A DNA stretch of 64,000 nucleotides from Branchiostoma floridae (GCF_000003815.2 NC_049988.1:23179488-23243487); one strand, 5' to 3'; numbered from the stretch's first letter, positions 11,819 to 24,900 are shown. The notes: generated by a model from the letters alone, not told the origin. Program-made: numbers and translations.

Positions 11819-14701
11819 CTCCATCTAAAACTGCCCATGTGATGCACAACACAGAACACCCCCTCACCTGTTTTGCCATCATGGACTCAGGCACATGTCT
11901 AGTAGCAGACAGTAACTTCAACCAGCTCATGACAAAACTCAAGGTAAATCCTACAAAGCTATTTTTCCAGTTTTATTTATGCTTATTCACCATTTTCATC
12001 AAAATATGAATAGAAAGTATATATAAAGTAACACCATGGCAAGTATACAAAAGTAACAGGTTCCACACTGGTGTTCCAGTGCTGAATCAATGGGTCAGGG
12101 CTTTAGCCAGCGTCCGTTTTTCCGTCAATTGACGGAAATTTGCTGCGTGTGACGGAAAAAAATTTCAACCAATCCGTCAACCTTGACGGAAAAAAAATCG
12201 TTGATTGAAGCAAGGAGGCCAAGTTGAAAAGAGGGAAGCTACGGCTTGGGGACGCCCGGACAGCCCATTGTCGGAAAGCCACACACTGTTTGTTTTGCTA
12301 TTGTCATGATTGTTGACGATTGTGTGTCGGCACCCTTTCGCATACGATAATCTCATTAAAAACCCGTTTTTCAAGGTCTCACTCCAAGAACAGTGCATTC
12401 TACGAACTTTGTTTGGAATCTTGACACTCATCAAAACCTAACTTGTACCATAGCGTGCCGGGGCTGGCGGCCGTACAAATTATTTTCGCTCGCCCAGCCG
12501 CGCCGCTTGCGACAACGCAAGGTGCCTGAGTCGCAGCTAAAAGAACCGGCACATCATGCTATCCACAAATAGTTTGATCAACATAATCTTTAGGATCTAA
12601 AATGTTGCACGGTTCTCTTCAGCGGGAATTTTGTTTTTGTTTTGACGAGAAAACGCTAATTTTGCAGCGACACAGATGAGATACCCACGCCACGTTGTTG
12701 TTGGCACACTTCCGGGTTAATTGAACGCCAAAATTCCCCCAAATGCACCATAAATCCGTATATGAATGCATGTTTTCTCAAAAGAGTCTTTGAGTAATTG
12801 TGTTCTTAATTAGAAAATTGTCGTGTAATAGAAAAATATAGCGTTCTCCTGCCTTTACAAATGTAACATTTTCAAACAAATAAAATATTTGAACGCTGGT
12901 GCAGGCGGTGCATCGTGGGTCGGTATCCATAGCTTTACCAATCAGAGCGCGGGATCTGAGGAGACGCCCCTCCAGATGTTACGATCAACCAATCAACAGT
13001 GCGTATTGAGAATATGTAATGTTAGATTTGCATACCCCGCGAGTTGATTTTAGCGCCGTGTTTTTGCGGGGAAAACGCAAAGAAACGATGTTTTACTGTT
13101 CACATTATTACAAAACGTCAGCGTGGTGTCATATTTTCTCCCAATGACAACATTTATATCGGACGAGGTAGACATTTTTGCAGTCAATGACGGAAATTTT
13201 TACGCGATGACGAAAAAAAAAAGATTCTTGACAGGAATTTTCCGTCAATGGGAATTGGCTGACGGAAAAAAATCTCGAGCTGGCTAAAGCCCTGCAATGG
13301 GTCGAATTGGCCTCAGCACTGGTTTTCCAGTGCTGAACGGCCTTGTTCCAGTACAGTGCTGAAGCTGCCTCAGCACTGGAATTCCAGTGCTGACAGAGGA
13401 GACCGTTACTTTTGTATATTTGCAACACCATGCATGTATTTTGTTTTATGTGACAGCCTTTTCCACTATTTTAATATTTCTAAAATTAGCAAGAAGTTGT
13501 GCTATATCAACAACTGTAACATTTCGTTTTCTTACCAATGAACCTACCTTGACACTTCACACGTCTCTTTTTTCCATAACTGCTGTACCACAGAATTTGT
13601 TTCAAACTCAGATTTAAACACTTTTTCCTTCTAACGAAAAATACAACCACTGCAGAATTAAATGAATTTACTGTATTGTGGCCATTTGAGTCTGTGGTGG
13701 GTAAGTTATGCTGAAGAGGGCTGTAGATTTTCCGAGTTTGCACTGCTTGTTTTGGAAGGACTGTTTCCTACATAATCAATGTGGTACAATTCACCAACAA
13801 ATTCCCGAGCTTTGTGGTAATATTCTCTCTCCTGTTTTGTACTCCAAGGGTTTTTACGCACCAAGGAAAGGAGCTAAGATTGAGGTGAAGGGACCAAGAT
13901 ACGAGTATGTAGACTTCATAGTAAAGATTGGAACTGTGACAACTGGACCCACGGCAAGTTCCAGAGGAATTCTAGTAGAGGTATGAATGTTGGTCACATT
14001 CTCTGCAAATTAAGAAAAAATGGAACTAACACATAAAATGTTCTTTCTTTCCTTGTGGGCCCTGCTATTGCACCCTTGCGTAAAAGGCCCTTTACACAAA
14101 CTTCCTCTGGACCAGGGTAGAAATCTAGCTTTGGTCAGGGACATCCTCTAAAATGGGATGTAAAGATGAAGGTCCTGTGTTTGAGATTGAGAACCACACC
14201 TAAAGCAATGAACACACAACACCAAAAATAGTGAGAAAGTGACAGAAGTCGGCTATGCTGGAAAATATCATATACAGCACAGTACATTAGTTATGTTTGA
14301 AGCGGGTCCGTATGGGCGTACTTGGATTTAGATAAGTATTATTGTCGAAAAGACAAATGTGATAACTTTGCAAAAAGTAGAGTGCATTTGTATCCCAAAA
14401 AATCAACTATCAGAACATAACAGTCGCTTTTATAGTGGAATGCATCTTTAAGGTAATTGACAAAAGTGATTTCATACTGGTTTATTCCCCCTTCCCCCAG
14501 GTTGAATACACGTCATGTGTGGTACCAAATGACTGTTGGAATCTCCTAACAGAGTTCATGGGAACGTTCATGGGAGACAACAAGCCAGCTATCCCACAAG
14601 TCCTAGCCAACAAGCAGGATGGGATATACTCCCCAACAGACACCATCCTGCAGTACTTAGAACACTTCAACAACTACAGAAAAAGCACAGGGAACAAGTA
14701 G
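11819..14701 (+). CDS. MED20: Mediator complex subunit 20, 5' exons missing
   Basis: Three exons: 11,819-11,943, 13,849-13,980 and 14,501-14,701. Borders are GT/AG and phases agree, giving about 152 residues. Characteristic stretches are HVMHNTEHPLTCFAIMDSG, LVADSNFNQLMTKLK, RYEYVDFIVKIGTVTTGP and CVVPNDCWNLLTEF, closely matching animal MED20 (human form about 212 residues). MED20 is a head-module subunit of Mediator, the nuclear complex linking transcription factors to RNA polymerase II; the family fold pairs with MED18. The N-terminal 60 or so residues are absent. No exon for them exists between here and the transposon segment ending near 11,444, which points to an assembly break rather than gene loss. 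A hAT-like MITE sits in the first visible intron. UROC1 lies tail to tail downstream. An AATAAA at 15,131 may be the poly(A) signal. Confidence 0.92.
12096..13294. mobile_element. hAT-type non-autonomous element in a MED20 intron
   Basis: The element starts CAGGGCTTTAGCCAGC and ends with its inverse, GCTGGCTAAAGCCCTG. It is flanked by a perfect 8-bp target duplication, CAATGGGT (12,088-12,095 and 13,295-13,302). The CAGGG terminus and 8-bp duplication are hallmarks of hAT elements. TGACGGAAA motifs recur, in both orientations, near both ends. It has no long open frame. Confidence 0.9.
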
Positions 14702-15130
14702 AGACAACTAGCTGACGTGATATTTTATTTTTCTATGTTTCTTAATGCACCTTTTATTATCACTAAGGCCAAGGAGGTTAAAACCTCCTGCTAAGGCAAA
14801 AAGTACTGGCAACAAAAGTACTAGCAAGAACAGTGCTACCTGGATCCACATTCGATATGTCAATCACATATAATGTGAATTTGTAATGTTCAAGTCCACA
14901 ACTGTTACCATAACATGATTTAACTTCCAACTTCATTCTAATAATAATCTTTATTGATTTCTTATCTAATTGCCTAATACATTATTAGCAGCTCTACCAA
15001 CACCAATCTTTTTGAGGCAGCTTAAGCTACTATACTATAGTGTTGTCACTGTTACAAATGACAATAGCTACATGTAGTAATAACATATGCCAAATCCATG
15101 ACACACTCAGTGATTTCATAGAAATAGTTC

Positions 15131-15136
15131 AATAAA
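15131..15136 (+). terminator. Candidate polyadenylation signal of MED20
   Basis: AATAAA about 430 bases after the MED20 stop codon; it is the first plausible signal noticed downstream. Confidence 0.4.
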
Positions 15137-15823
15137 ATTGTCCTACAAAAGTCATATTTTTTGTATGGCTTCTTTTTTTTCAGTCTCTATATTATTTATC
15201 ACAGTTTGTTTATCCTGAGAACAAGGTATTTAAACACAGTGTAATAGTTACTCATCACAAGCAACTAGACATTTGGAAATTTCAAATTGCATGCTTCCAA
15301 ATTCTATCCACCTGGATGTCTAACCTTTGTCAAAATAATGTACTAAACATTTTAGAATCCTAAAAAGACTGCCCAGTGAAGCTTTCAATCTGTCTTTTCT
15401 TTTTAGTACTGACAAACATAATAATACTATGCTGGAAGTTCTGTATCTATCTACATGGACCACCACAACAAAGCTTAGCTTTGGCACCAACCATCTTCTA
15501 AAAATCTCTGCATCTTCTAAAGAAGTAGAGTTCAACCAGAAAGTGGCAATTTTCTTGCAAAAATCTTTGTTCTAATGACAAGATTGCAACTAACAGCAGC
15601 AACAGTTACATAAGAAGCTTTAGGTAGTATCTTAGTATCAATGTACACACTCTCTTACATGTACATACATTTATATACCTATATGTACAAGATTGTACAC
15701 TCTGCTTTGGAACTGTCTGTGGTTCCAACGTACAGTATGAAACATACTATTGGTGACCCTAGCCTCTCTTCTAAGATCAGTTTCACAATTACTCAAGCAA
15801 TGTTTTCCTTATAAAAGGACATG

Positions 15824-18395
15824 TTAGTTGCGGAAAGCCCTCTCCAGCAAAGTCTCGTCCTCCACTGCGTGAGGCATGGTGACCTTCAGCTTGCTGTTCT
15901 GGTCCATGGCGCGGCAGATCGCCTCCTTCGCGTTCTGGTTGCCACACCAGCTCCGCCTGGCAACCTGGGAGCAAAAGAAGGATTGTGAAATGTATAGAGA
16001 CCCTTTTTACAATTGCCTTATTTATACCAACATTTCAGTGACTGTCTGTCACCCTCCTCTGGGCGATTCTGATGGTTTCACATTGCACTGCAGCACTATG
16101 TGTCACTGCTTACAGTTACATATGCAGTCACAACGTAAAGTATTTACTTAGAAGACTGCCTTATGCAAATAAATTCTACTATGCGGTCCCAAAGGTGAAG
16201 GAATGTAATACATTTTACACCAGTCTACTTTTCAATTATTGTGATAGACTAAGAATTTCTGTGGTTATTGAACAGAAAATATGAACTGTTTTCTGTTGTT
16301 CCCTGGTGCAAATACAGACATGTCTTACCCCATTGGATACGTCCCATTGAAGCATCATCTTAGCCCTCTCACCAGCATCCTGTTAGAGTGGGAGGGTGAA
16401 AAAGCTCATTATTTACTACATGTAACTGGAAAATGATTACCTGCAAATAAAAAAATCAGCTACAGCAAGCACCACAATAATGGTAGAAGTGCCGGTGTGA
16501 CAGCGATCTCGCCCCCCCGGGGGCGAAATCACTAGCGATCTCGCCCTCCCCGGCTAGTGATCTCGCCCCCCTACCTCGCCCCCCTTTAGCGATTTCGCCC
16601 CCCCCCCAAAAAAACGGGTTTACATGACATTTTAGAAGTTGATTGGTATAAATCACAAAATGTAGTTTCAGAATGATATAAGTACACGAGTTTGATACAT
16701 AACTCCATTCATAGTATCAATATTAACGTAATTACATGGTAATAAGATAGTTGAACTTGTTTCAGACAAGGAGGGTTTGGTCCCTTGTATTCCCATTATT
16801 GCATATACCTGAGTCTTGACATAAGATGTATTTCATTGTATTCACCTGTCCTCAAGCAACCTATATATCTCCAACATGAAGTCTCTACCATGAAGTGACC
16901 ACAAAAGAACTATGTAATGTCTTTATTAATTATGCAAATATTAGGTATTAATTAGAATAACGCACAATTTGGTATATGCACCTGGCCAAGGGATATCTTC
17001 ACCTCAAACATGACTGTTTTTTCTAGTATTTAGGAACTGATGCATTTACCCGTGTTTCTTAAGACAGGTACTTTACCAGTGTTTGTGTAGCATTTAGCAA
17101 CAGCTATATCAACTTGCGCGTAGATAGTGTTTCTAATGAGAAACTATTATTCACGTACGTGTGTTTTTGTTAGTGCTTTGGAAATGTTTCCAGCTCAAGA
17201 GAGAAAACACTGTGACAAATTGAAAACATATAGCTGACGTATTCCGTACCATAGACGGTGTTGATTTATACGTTCGCAGTAGCACTGTTTTTATGCCACC
17301 TCAGCTGAAAAAATTGTCTTTTTCATTTCAATGTCATGTTTGCACCAAACAATATAGTATCGACTTTCGAGGTATGACATCTTACGGTACGGTAATAAGG
17401 TGCCATATAGGTACCAGGTAACACACCATATACGTTACTCCCCAGGTGCAGTATAGTACCAGGTAGCGCACCTGTAATATGTAGTAACCAGCTGCTCTTG
17501 GGGGGGGGGGGCGAAAACGCTAAAGGGGGGCAAAAATGCTAGTGATCTCGCCCCCCGGGGGGGCGAGATCGCTGTCACACCGGTATATCAACTTCTGCAC
17601 AGCAAACTTGCCCGTACATCTTTAACAAATCCTTAGGGTGGTGCCCATCTCTATATCTGTAGCCCTTAGGCCACACATTTGTGCATGCCACTACAGCTGA
17701 CTTACAATTAAGTCAACATTTATTTCCAAAGAGTTGACTTAGTAAACGTTTCCTTTATATACAATGTAGGATAACAAGGCTTTAGCTAATATTTTGACAA
17801 TGTAAAAAGAGGACAATCCTACCTCTGAACCATCCAGCACAAGACCAAACCCACCATTCATAACTTCACCCCTGTGGAGAGAGCAAAAAAAAAGATGAGA
17901 TTTTATTTTCCAATATACTGTCCAGTGACTGTCAAGTTGCTCCAGCATTTATGTTTGGTTATGAACAGTTCAAATGTGCATGTATAAGAACAACACTGTA
18001 GTACATGTAACACATGCCTTATACCTCCTTTCCACTAGAACGGCGCTCTTGCCGCTCTCTCTCTGCGACGTCAAATTTTACAGATCGCTCATTGAAATGT
18101 ATGGAAAAAAAACAAATGTTTTTACACTTTGTGTGTTTTGTTGTTCTGTCAATCACACTTTTACATTCTGTATGATATACAAAGTAAGAATTCAAAGGTT
18201 ACATATATCTTATTTAGGTCACAGTCAGAGCGCAGCGCGATCGCCGTCTAGTGCAAAGGGAGCCTTATCAATAACAGAAGTTTGAAGACCAGGCAAAAGG
18301 AAGTTCCACCTACCAGCCACACCCCCCACCGTTGTGTAGGGCCACCCATGTGGCACCTCGGAAGGAGTCACCGACAAAGTTCTGTACAGCCATGT
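15824..18395 (-). CDS. UROC1: Urocanate hydratase (urocanase), last four exons only
   Basis: On the minus strand the exons are 18,395-18,314, 17,871-17,823, 16,379-16,329 and 15,964-15,824 (stop at 15,824-15,826), with agreeing phases. Together they read FVGDSFRGATWVALHNGGG, then EVMNGGFGLVLDGSE, DAGERAKMMLQWDVSNG and VARRSWCGNQNAKEAICRA, and end AFRN. These are the C-terminal signatures of urocanase, the cytosolic NAD-dependent enzyme converting urocanate to imidazolonepropionate in histidine breakdown. The HNGGG and GGFGLVLDG segments belong to the conserved C-terminal part of the family. About 107 of roughly 650-700 residues are present. The upstream exons would lie beyond the N gap at 18,582-18,681 but do not continue on its other side, so the gene is truncated by assembly. 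A GC-rich inverted-repeat element occupies one intron. Confidence 0.92.
16492..17583. mobile_element. 1.1 kb inverted-repeat element with GCGATCTCGCCCCC ends, in a UROC1 intron
   Basis: The left end reads CCGGTGTGACAGCGATCTCG followed by a C run. The right end is its inverse, finishing CGAGATCGCTGTCACACCGG. Both ends also carry several shorter units of CTAGTGATCTCGCCCCC in either orientation, giving nested hairpins. The interior is AT-rich and has no open frame of note. AGAAGT and ACTTCT flank the two sides at slightly different distances; no clear target duplication is visible. Confidence 0.8.
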
Positions 18396-18581
18396 CTGAA
18401 ATTGTGGTGATTATCATTTCATCAATCAAATATATAAGGTATCATGAACTTAGATACAGATAAACAGAGATGGTGGATGAGTGGTACATGTAACATGGGC
18501 ATCACCACAATGTTGAAACGACATTTAGGGATTGTTACTTCATGAAATATGACGGTATATGTTTATGAAGGTAAGATATCC

Positions 18582-18681
18582 NNNNNNNNNNNNNNNNNNN
18601 NNNNNNNNNNNNNNNNNNNNNNNNNNNNNNNNNNNNNNNNNNNNNNNNNNNNNNNNNNNNNNNNNNNNNNNNNNNNNNNNN
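18582..18681. other. Assembly gap (100 N)
   Basis: Exactly 100 N, the usual placeholder for a gap of unknown size. It separates the UROC1 fragment from the second copy of the duplicated transposon segment. Confidence 0.99.
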
Positions 18682-18742
18682 TAGCGCATTAATGGGTGTC
18701 GACCGTTTCGGATGAGACGCACGTGACCCACGCGCCGGGCCC

Positions 18743-18872
18743 TGACCAATGGCTACGAAGGTCCGGTGGCGCCAAAGTTTCCGCGACCCAGCCAATCAGA
18801 TTGCGCTGCTGAGTGACATCATGCATATATTACTAGGCCGTGAGGAGCGCGATCATCTTCTGTCATAATTTC
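18743..18872 (+). promoter_or_regulatory. CCAAT/E2F/TATA-type promoter, copy 2
   Basis: Same arrangement as at 8,901-9,030: two CCAAT boxes, GGCGCCAAA and TTTCCGCG, then CATATATTA. Confidence 0.5.
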
Positions 18873-18933
18873 ATCAACAGCAACAGTTTCGACTTCTCTC
18901 ACACGCTCTACTCGATTTTTCTTCTCCATCTAG

Positions 18934-20403
18934 ATGCCAAAGAAGAAAGGTAAGATTTGTTTTTACTTGTCTACATTTCTGAACCGATAATCCGCGACAG
19001 TGCCAAAGTTTGAGGTCTGTTTTTAAATTCTTTTTGTGTGTTTTTCTTCCCTTCCCACATGGTAACAATTTTGATCATATCAATTCGCCACGTTGCGACC
19101 AAGAAACTTTTCTGTTTGCCGCGGAGAAAGTTGTATATAATCGTTGTATATACTGTTTGCAAATAAAAAATTGTTGCAAGAGTACTTCCCGAAATTTTTA
19201 CCGTGTTTAGTTTCGAACGTTTCGAGGTATAATTTGAATATGTGCTACAACTATTGATGTCACGTGCTCGACAAAGTTTGTTTCTCGATCTTCATAAATG
19301 ACGATAATGTTAAAAAAAACTCACCGGTACAAGTTTTCAAATAATGATTTTTGATTTTCTTCCCAAAGCCATGCCGGCGCCCGCGTCCAGGACCCCGACT
19401 GCACAAGAGACCGCCCTGGAGACGCAGGCGATCCTCCAGCTTCGCAGTATCGGGAACGGCTTGGGGTACGTTTGCTGTAGTCGTTGACTTTGAAAAAGTT
19501 GAATAGAAATGTGGACGATCGGGCTTAAGATTTGTTTTCTCAATTTTTCTATGAGTGATATACCTTCAAGTTTAAAACAACAGCATCACAAGCAGTCATG
19601 AGGGCTCATTGTGGGAAGATTTGCCGAAAAGATAAGCGGTACTCTTCAAAGGGGCCGCTGTTGTTTTATCCCATTCTTATGCATGTCGTAGTGGTGTACA
19701 GATCTTGACACGTAAGTTCTAAGTTGTTGGTCTGGAATTTATTGTCTTGTTTTTCTCATCACAGCTATCAGCGGCTCAGCGCCAGGGTCGTGACGGCGTT
19801 CAGACAATACCGCTACGTAGTCACAAACATGCAGAGGCGCAACCGGGTGTACCGTGCCCTCAGTGGCCTCTTGACATACGTAGGTAGATTTCTTCAAAGT
19901 TTTCCATGGGAATTACCTATATTTTCCAACAAATTTCTAATCCCATTATATTCTTGGGGGAATTCTGCTTTATTTACAAAAATAGTCCTTGATTTGTTCT
20001 AAGGAAAATATTTGGCATCAATGTCCTGTGATAATTGTAGTTCAAGCGCGAAGTATGAATTACTTGTCCTTAGAGAAGTCTAATTCATTTTCTTTCATTA
20101 GTACACATTTACTTCTAATGTCCATGACTTCATGCTGTATTGTTGTTCTGTACCAATTATCCATTCAGACAATTATTTTGTATTTTCATTAGAAAAAGAT
20201 ATTCATTGTACACACTTCTATGTCACTTGCAGGGCCTTCGACGCGCTCCCCCGGGTACGTACTACTTGTACAGTAGCGAGCTGCTCAACATCGTACGTGA
20301 TTGCTACCCCTCTGGCGAGGACGTTGCTTGGCTCCTGAACAACAGCAACAACCAGCCCACCCTGGACGTCGAGGTGTCCGATCTTTTTGACGACAAGCCC
20401 TGA
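18934..20403 (+). CDS. Spliced 132-codon transposon protein, copy 2 (unknown function)
   Basis: Exons 18,934-18,949, 19,369-19,465, 19,765-19,879 and 20,233-20,403 encode the same 132 residues as copy 1, with the same MPKKK start and acidic end. This copy is the one physically continuous with the transposase-like gene: the two are convergent, with their stop codons about 1.6 kb apart across a tandem-repeat region. If the duplication is an assembly artefact, only one gene exists. Function unknown; see copy 1 for composition. An AATAAA lies at 20,720. Confidence 0.7.
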
Positions 20404-20897
20404 ACAGCAGGCTCTACCACCAGATGCCCATCGTTCTTGGCCTCTGTTTGTTTAGAAGTATTAGTTTTTCTTAGGTTTTAGACATGTAGTTTTTTCTTAG
20501 GTTTTAGACATGTAGTAAACACTTTCCCTGCTTTTTTCATCATTTCATACCCCTGCCTATCCTATCCTACTCCACTTTGTACAGTATTCAGCAGATTATT
20601 TTTATAAAGGAGAAGTACAATCTTCAACATAGTATTTTTATAAAGACAACATATTACATGTATATCCATAATATGTACAGTGTTCTAAACAAGATCATGC
20701 TAAATAACAGGAAATGGAAAATAAACATGAGCACCATAGGTATTTGTTTGTTGTTTCTTTCTGTATGTATCAAACTAAGGAATGAAAGCTATGAATATTT
20801 ACAAAGTGCTGGACCAGTTATAAAGCTTGCACAGAGAAATATGACATTGACAACACCACACTGGTGTAGCAACTTTTGAAGCAATTTTGGTCAAATG

Positions 20898-21960
20898 TGT
20901 AAACAATACATACTTGCCAAGACATTTTTTCAATGTAAGTCTTATATGATGAATGTACCAAAACAGATCTATTGTATTCCTTGGCTTCCATCATAATCCT
21001 TCACGATAATTTCACAGACTTCTTATGGAGGTAGTGCTGGGATGGAAACAAAATAGCAAGTAACTTGTCACTGATATTCTACACATCGAAACAAATACGA
21101 GCATGAAAAATATGTACATATCTCTCAGCAAGGAAGCATCGTGTAAACAATACATACTTGCGAAGACATCTTTTCAATGCTTCCATCAAAATCATACACA
21201 GTAATTTCACAAACAGTTCAAATTCCATCAATGCTTACGGAGGTAGTACTGTCATGAACAACTTGCAAGTAACTTATGTCTGATGTTCTACACAATTGAG
21301 TGTGCATGAAAATTGCAAGGAAGGAAAATGTGTAAACAATACATACTTGCAAGGACATCTAGTGCTGAGGTAGTGCTGGGATGAAAACAAAATGGCAAGT
21401 AACTTGTCACTGATATTCTACACAGGCACAAGTATGTGCATGCAAAAGTACATCTCTCTCATAAAGGAAGCAACATGAGTAAACAATACATACTTGCAAA
21501 GACATCTTTTCAACACTAACAGGTGAGGCACACTGAAGCCATGATACATCAAAGTAGGGTGAGGGAAGAATGTACCAAAACAGATGTTATATTATATTAT
21601 GTTATATTATATATTTCATTGGCTTCAATCATAATCATACACATTGACTTTACACAAATTCCATCAATGCTTAGTGCTGTGATGAAGCAACTTACAAGTA
21701 ACTTCTTTCTGAAATTCTACATGTAGGCACAAGTATTGTATCTCTCTCAGCAAGAAGGCAAAAATGTGCGAACTATACATACTTGCCAAGACATACTTTC
21801 AATGCAAAACTGACAGGGTGAATGTAACAAAACAGATCTATTGTTTTTCTTGGCTTCCATCATAATCCTACACGATAATTTCACAAAAAAAAGGTCAAAT
21901 CCCATCAATGCTTATGGAGGTAGTGCTGGAAGGAAACAGAGCATTACTCCTTTGCTTTAC
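20898..21960. repeat. Central tandem repeat between the two convergent transposon genes
   Basis: At least five imperfect units start with (G)TAAACAATACATACTTGC at about 20,900, 21,144, 21,333, 21,482 and 21,772. They also share TGGCTTCCATCATAATCC and GGAGGTAGTGCTGG blocks. Unit length varies from about 150 to 290 bp. Copy 1 (11,055-11,440) keeps fewer than two units before diverging. Confidence 0.75.
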
Positions 21961-21971
21961 AGCTTCCTTTT

Positions 21972-24900
21972 TCAGTTGCGTTGCTTTGTGGGTTCCTTGT
22001 AGAGGGGACATTTTTTACTGGAGCGTCTCATGTGGTCATCCCCTCCACAAACACACTTCTTTCTGGACACAGCGTCCTGGTTCCTCCTCTTCTTCGCAGG
22101 GGGTGTTCTCGGGAGGTCCTCTTCTTCCGACTCCTCTTCACTGGTGACATGATCACTGTCGTCACTGACATCGTCTTCTTCACTGTCATCTCTAGCCTCC
22201 ATCTGTTTTGGTGGTTCCTGATATAGGGGACACTTCTTATTTGAACGTCTCATATGGTCGTCCCCACCGCAGACGCACTTCTTTCGGGACACAGAGACAA
22301 CAGTTAACCTCTTCTTCTCTTGGGAAGGCATGGCTGTTGTACCTAAAATGTTCGTTGCCTCATTGTCCTCATCTGCACTGCTGTCGCCGCTATCGCAGTC
22401 TTCTACACCTCCCTCTTCTTCTCCATAGGAGTGACGAATGGGCCTCCTCTTGTTCCATCTTTTCCTTTCTTCTTGGTCCTGAGCTCTGGCCACCTGTGAA
22501 ATGGAAATGATGGTTCCATCAAAATCCAGATTGACAACATACATCTTGTGTCACCAGTTGCAGCTACATATTTATTATAGCTACATGACTATACAAACAA
22601 ACATATATAGAGAGATAAAGATATATATAGAGATATATATAGATATACATACACATATATGAGAGTTATACGAGCAAGAGAAAGCGGGCAAAAGAGGGAG
22701 AGAGGGCAAGGAGGGAGATACATATGGTGGCTATTGTCTTTAGCACTTTAGAGATCAGTGAAATTGACTACCTTCAAAGCTATTCTTCTGTCCTTTGCTT
22801 CCTCTGTTTTTATAGCTGCCAGGCGCTTCATGCGCTCCTCGTTCCTCTTTCGGGCCCTTTCAAGAACACCCTATGGTACAGAAAAAGGTAGGGATTAATG
22901 TATCCAGTGACAAAACAATAGAAGCACATAAGCAAACAGATTATTTATGTGGGTTTATGCGATCAATCATTACAGATATCCAGTAACAACAGAGGTCCCA
23001 CACAGGACAGCCACATTCATGCAAACGGCAAAAGTACAAAAGCATTATTCCTTACAATATGTTCAGTTATTCTGTGCCAATGAAATCTTGATTTACATCT
23101 CATTTCCTCACAGATAGTGTTAGTGTGTGTGTGTGTGTGTGGATAATGTTTGTGGCAAAACAAACAAAAATATACCTCTGGTACAGGGAGCCCCAAGTCT
23201 TGGTAGACTTCTCTAATCCAGTGGTAGTCTGGACCATACTTGTTGAAGCACCACGTCATGTTGCCCTGCAGCAGCCCGATGTCCGTCCATGTGCAATATC
23301 CTAATCTGTTCAGCGATATGCTTTTGGACCTGTACCTAAGGTTGAAAAACAGAGGAATTTCAGGACAAATTATATTTCTATCTACTATGATACCTGTATG
23401 GTAGAACAAAGGTCTACTAGTGATAATTGATTTGCTTCTTTATGCAACCTCATTTTGGATTGGCACATGTAAAGCAATTCAACAAGAAAAGACATGTTAT
23501 TTACTTATTAGCACTATAATAGCAGACAAAAACATGGAAGCATTCTGACCTTATGAGAACATTGTTGCGAGCCTCAGGATAATTTGAGTGCCCCCTGCCC
23601 ATCTCCGGGTGGATTACATCCTTACTTCTCGATGCCCTTTCTTCGCACTCGATCCGGTAAGCCATAGTGTGCATAGGACATGTTAGCGGATGCCGTACTG
23701 CATATGGTTCTCCCTCACATGTCACGTTCGGCTGATTGCAGTGTCCACATGTGCACCTTTTGTCTCCATGAAAGTCACATCTTCCCTCTTTCCAGGTGTG
23801 GACATCCCGTGCGTGGTAGTTACCCAGGGCTGTCATCCTTCTGGCGTACACTTCTGGATCCGCCCCGCTCTGGACAAGTGATGCAAAATGGTTTATCCTC
23901 ATCTGCTTTATACACTTGGGTGTCAGGCAGCCACAGGTGGGGGAATGTTTTTTGCAATGGCATTTCAGCCCATCCAGTTTATACTTGGAATGTTTGCTCT
24001 GGAAGCCAGCAGAGAAGATCTTCATAGCAGCAAGCTTTTCCAACTGCTTGCCGTGGGCTCGCCCGACATGCCCACCACAGTACATGAGCTTTGACCCATC
24101 AGCCTCAGGGTAGTACATACGAAAAGACCGTGCGCTGGTGCTGTCCGCATCCTGCCAGTGGACTTCGACCTTGAGGCCTTCATTGCTCAACTCCTCCCAA
24201 ATCAGTTCGAAGCCATACCCCTCTGCTGATTTTGCTGTCCCTTTATAAAGTTCAATGTGAGATGTGGTCTCATCCTCTCCACGCATGCAGAGATGGACAG
24301 CAGAGATGAGCGAGTTCTTTTGATAGTTCACAAGCAAAACAGTCATGTTTTTGCTGTGGTGTCCCCGAGTGTGGTAAACACCATCCCCTGACGTCACAGC
24401 TCGGCTCCAACTTCCAATCTCTGACTGGTCCATCTCCTTCATTTCCTCTCTTGCATCCGTCATCTGCTTGTCCAGAATTGCATGGATCTTTGGGTATGCA
24501 TCCTTCAAGATTTGATAGTATGTTTTGTCACAAAACACAGGGATGCCCAGACCCAGACCAAGGACCTGTGAGTATTTCTCATATGTGTGTCCATTCAGAA
24601 TAAAGGACAGGGCAACAACACGGCCAAGGACATTTTTGCGCTGTAGCTGTGTGAAAGGAGAGGCGTCAAAGGCAACTGCAGCATTTCGACAGATGCCAGT
24701 GCATCGGAACTCAGCACGCATAAGGCCACCACGCCCGGCTCTGTCTACATCACAGGGCATAAGGACTCCGGTACATCCTTCAGTTTGGCACCTTCTCTGG
24801 TCATTCACCTGTATGCAAGGAAAACTAAGTTAGCTCCATAATGTGCCGTTATGCACCGAGGGACAAAATTGATAGTGAAAAAATGGATACAATCAATTTG

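Larger units (their letters stand above)
18682..21285 (+). repeat. Duplicated 2.6 kb segment, copy 2
   Basis: Second copy of 8,839-11,444. It starts directly at the gap edge, and its differences from copy 1 cluster within the first 80 bases. This copy runs on without a break into the central tandem repeats and the transposase-like gene. Confidence 0.9.

Noticed and set aside
11840-12009. Continuation of the MED20 reading frame past 11,943
   Set aside because: The conserved LMTKLK end is followed by a GTAAAT donor and AT-rich intron; homology resumes at 13,849.
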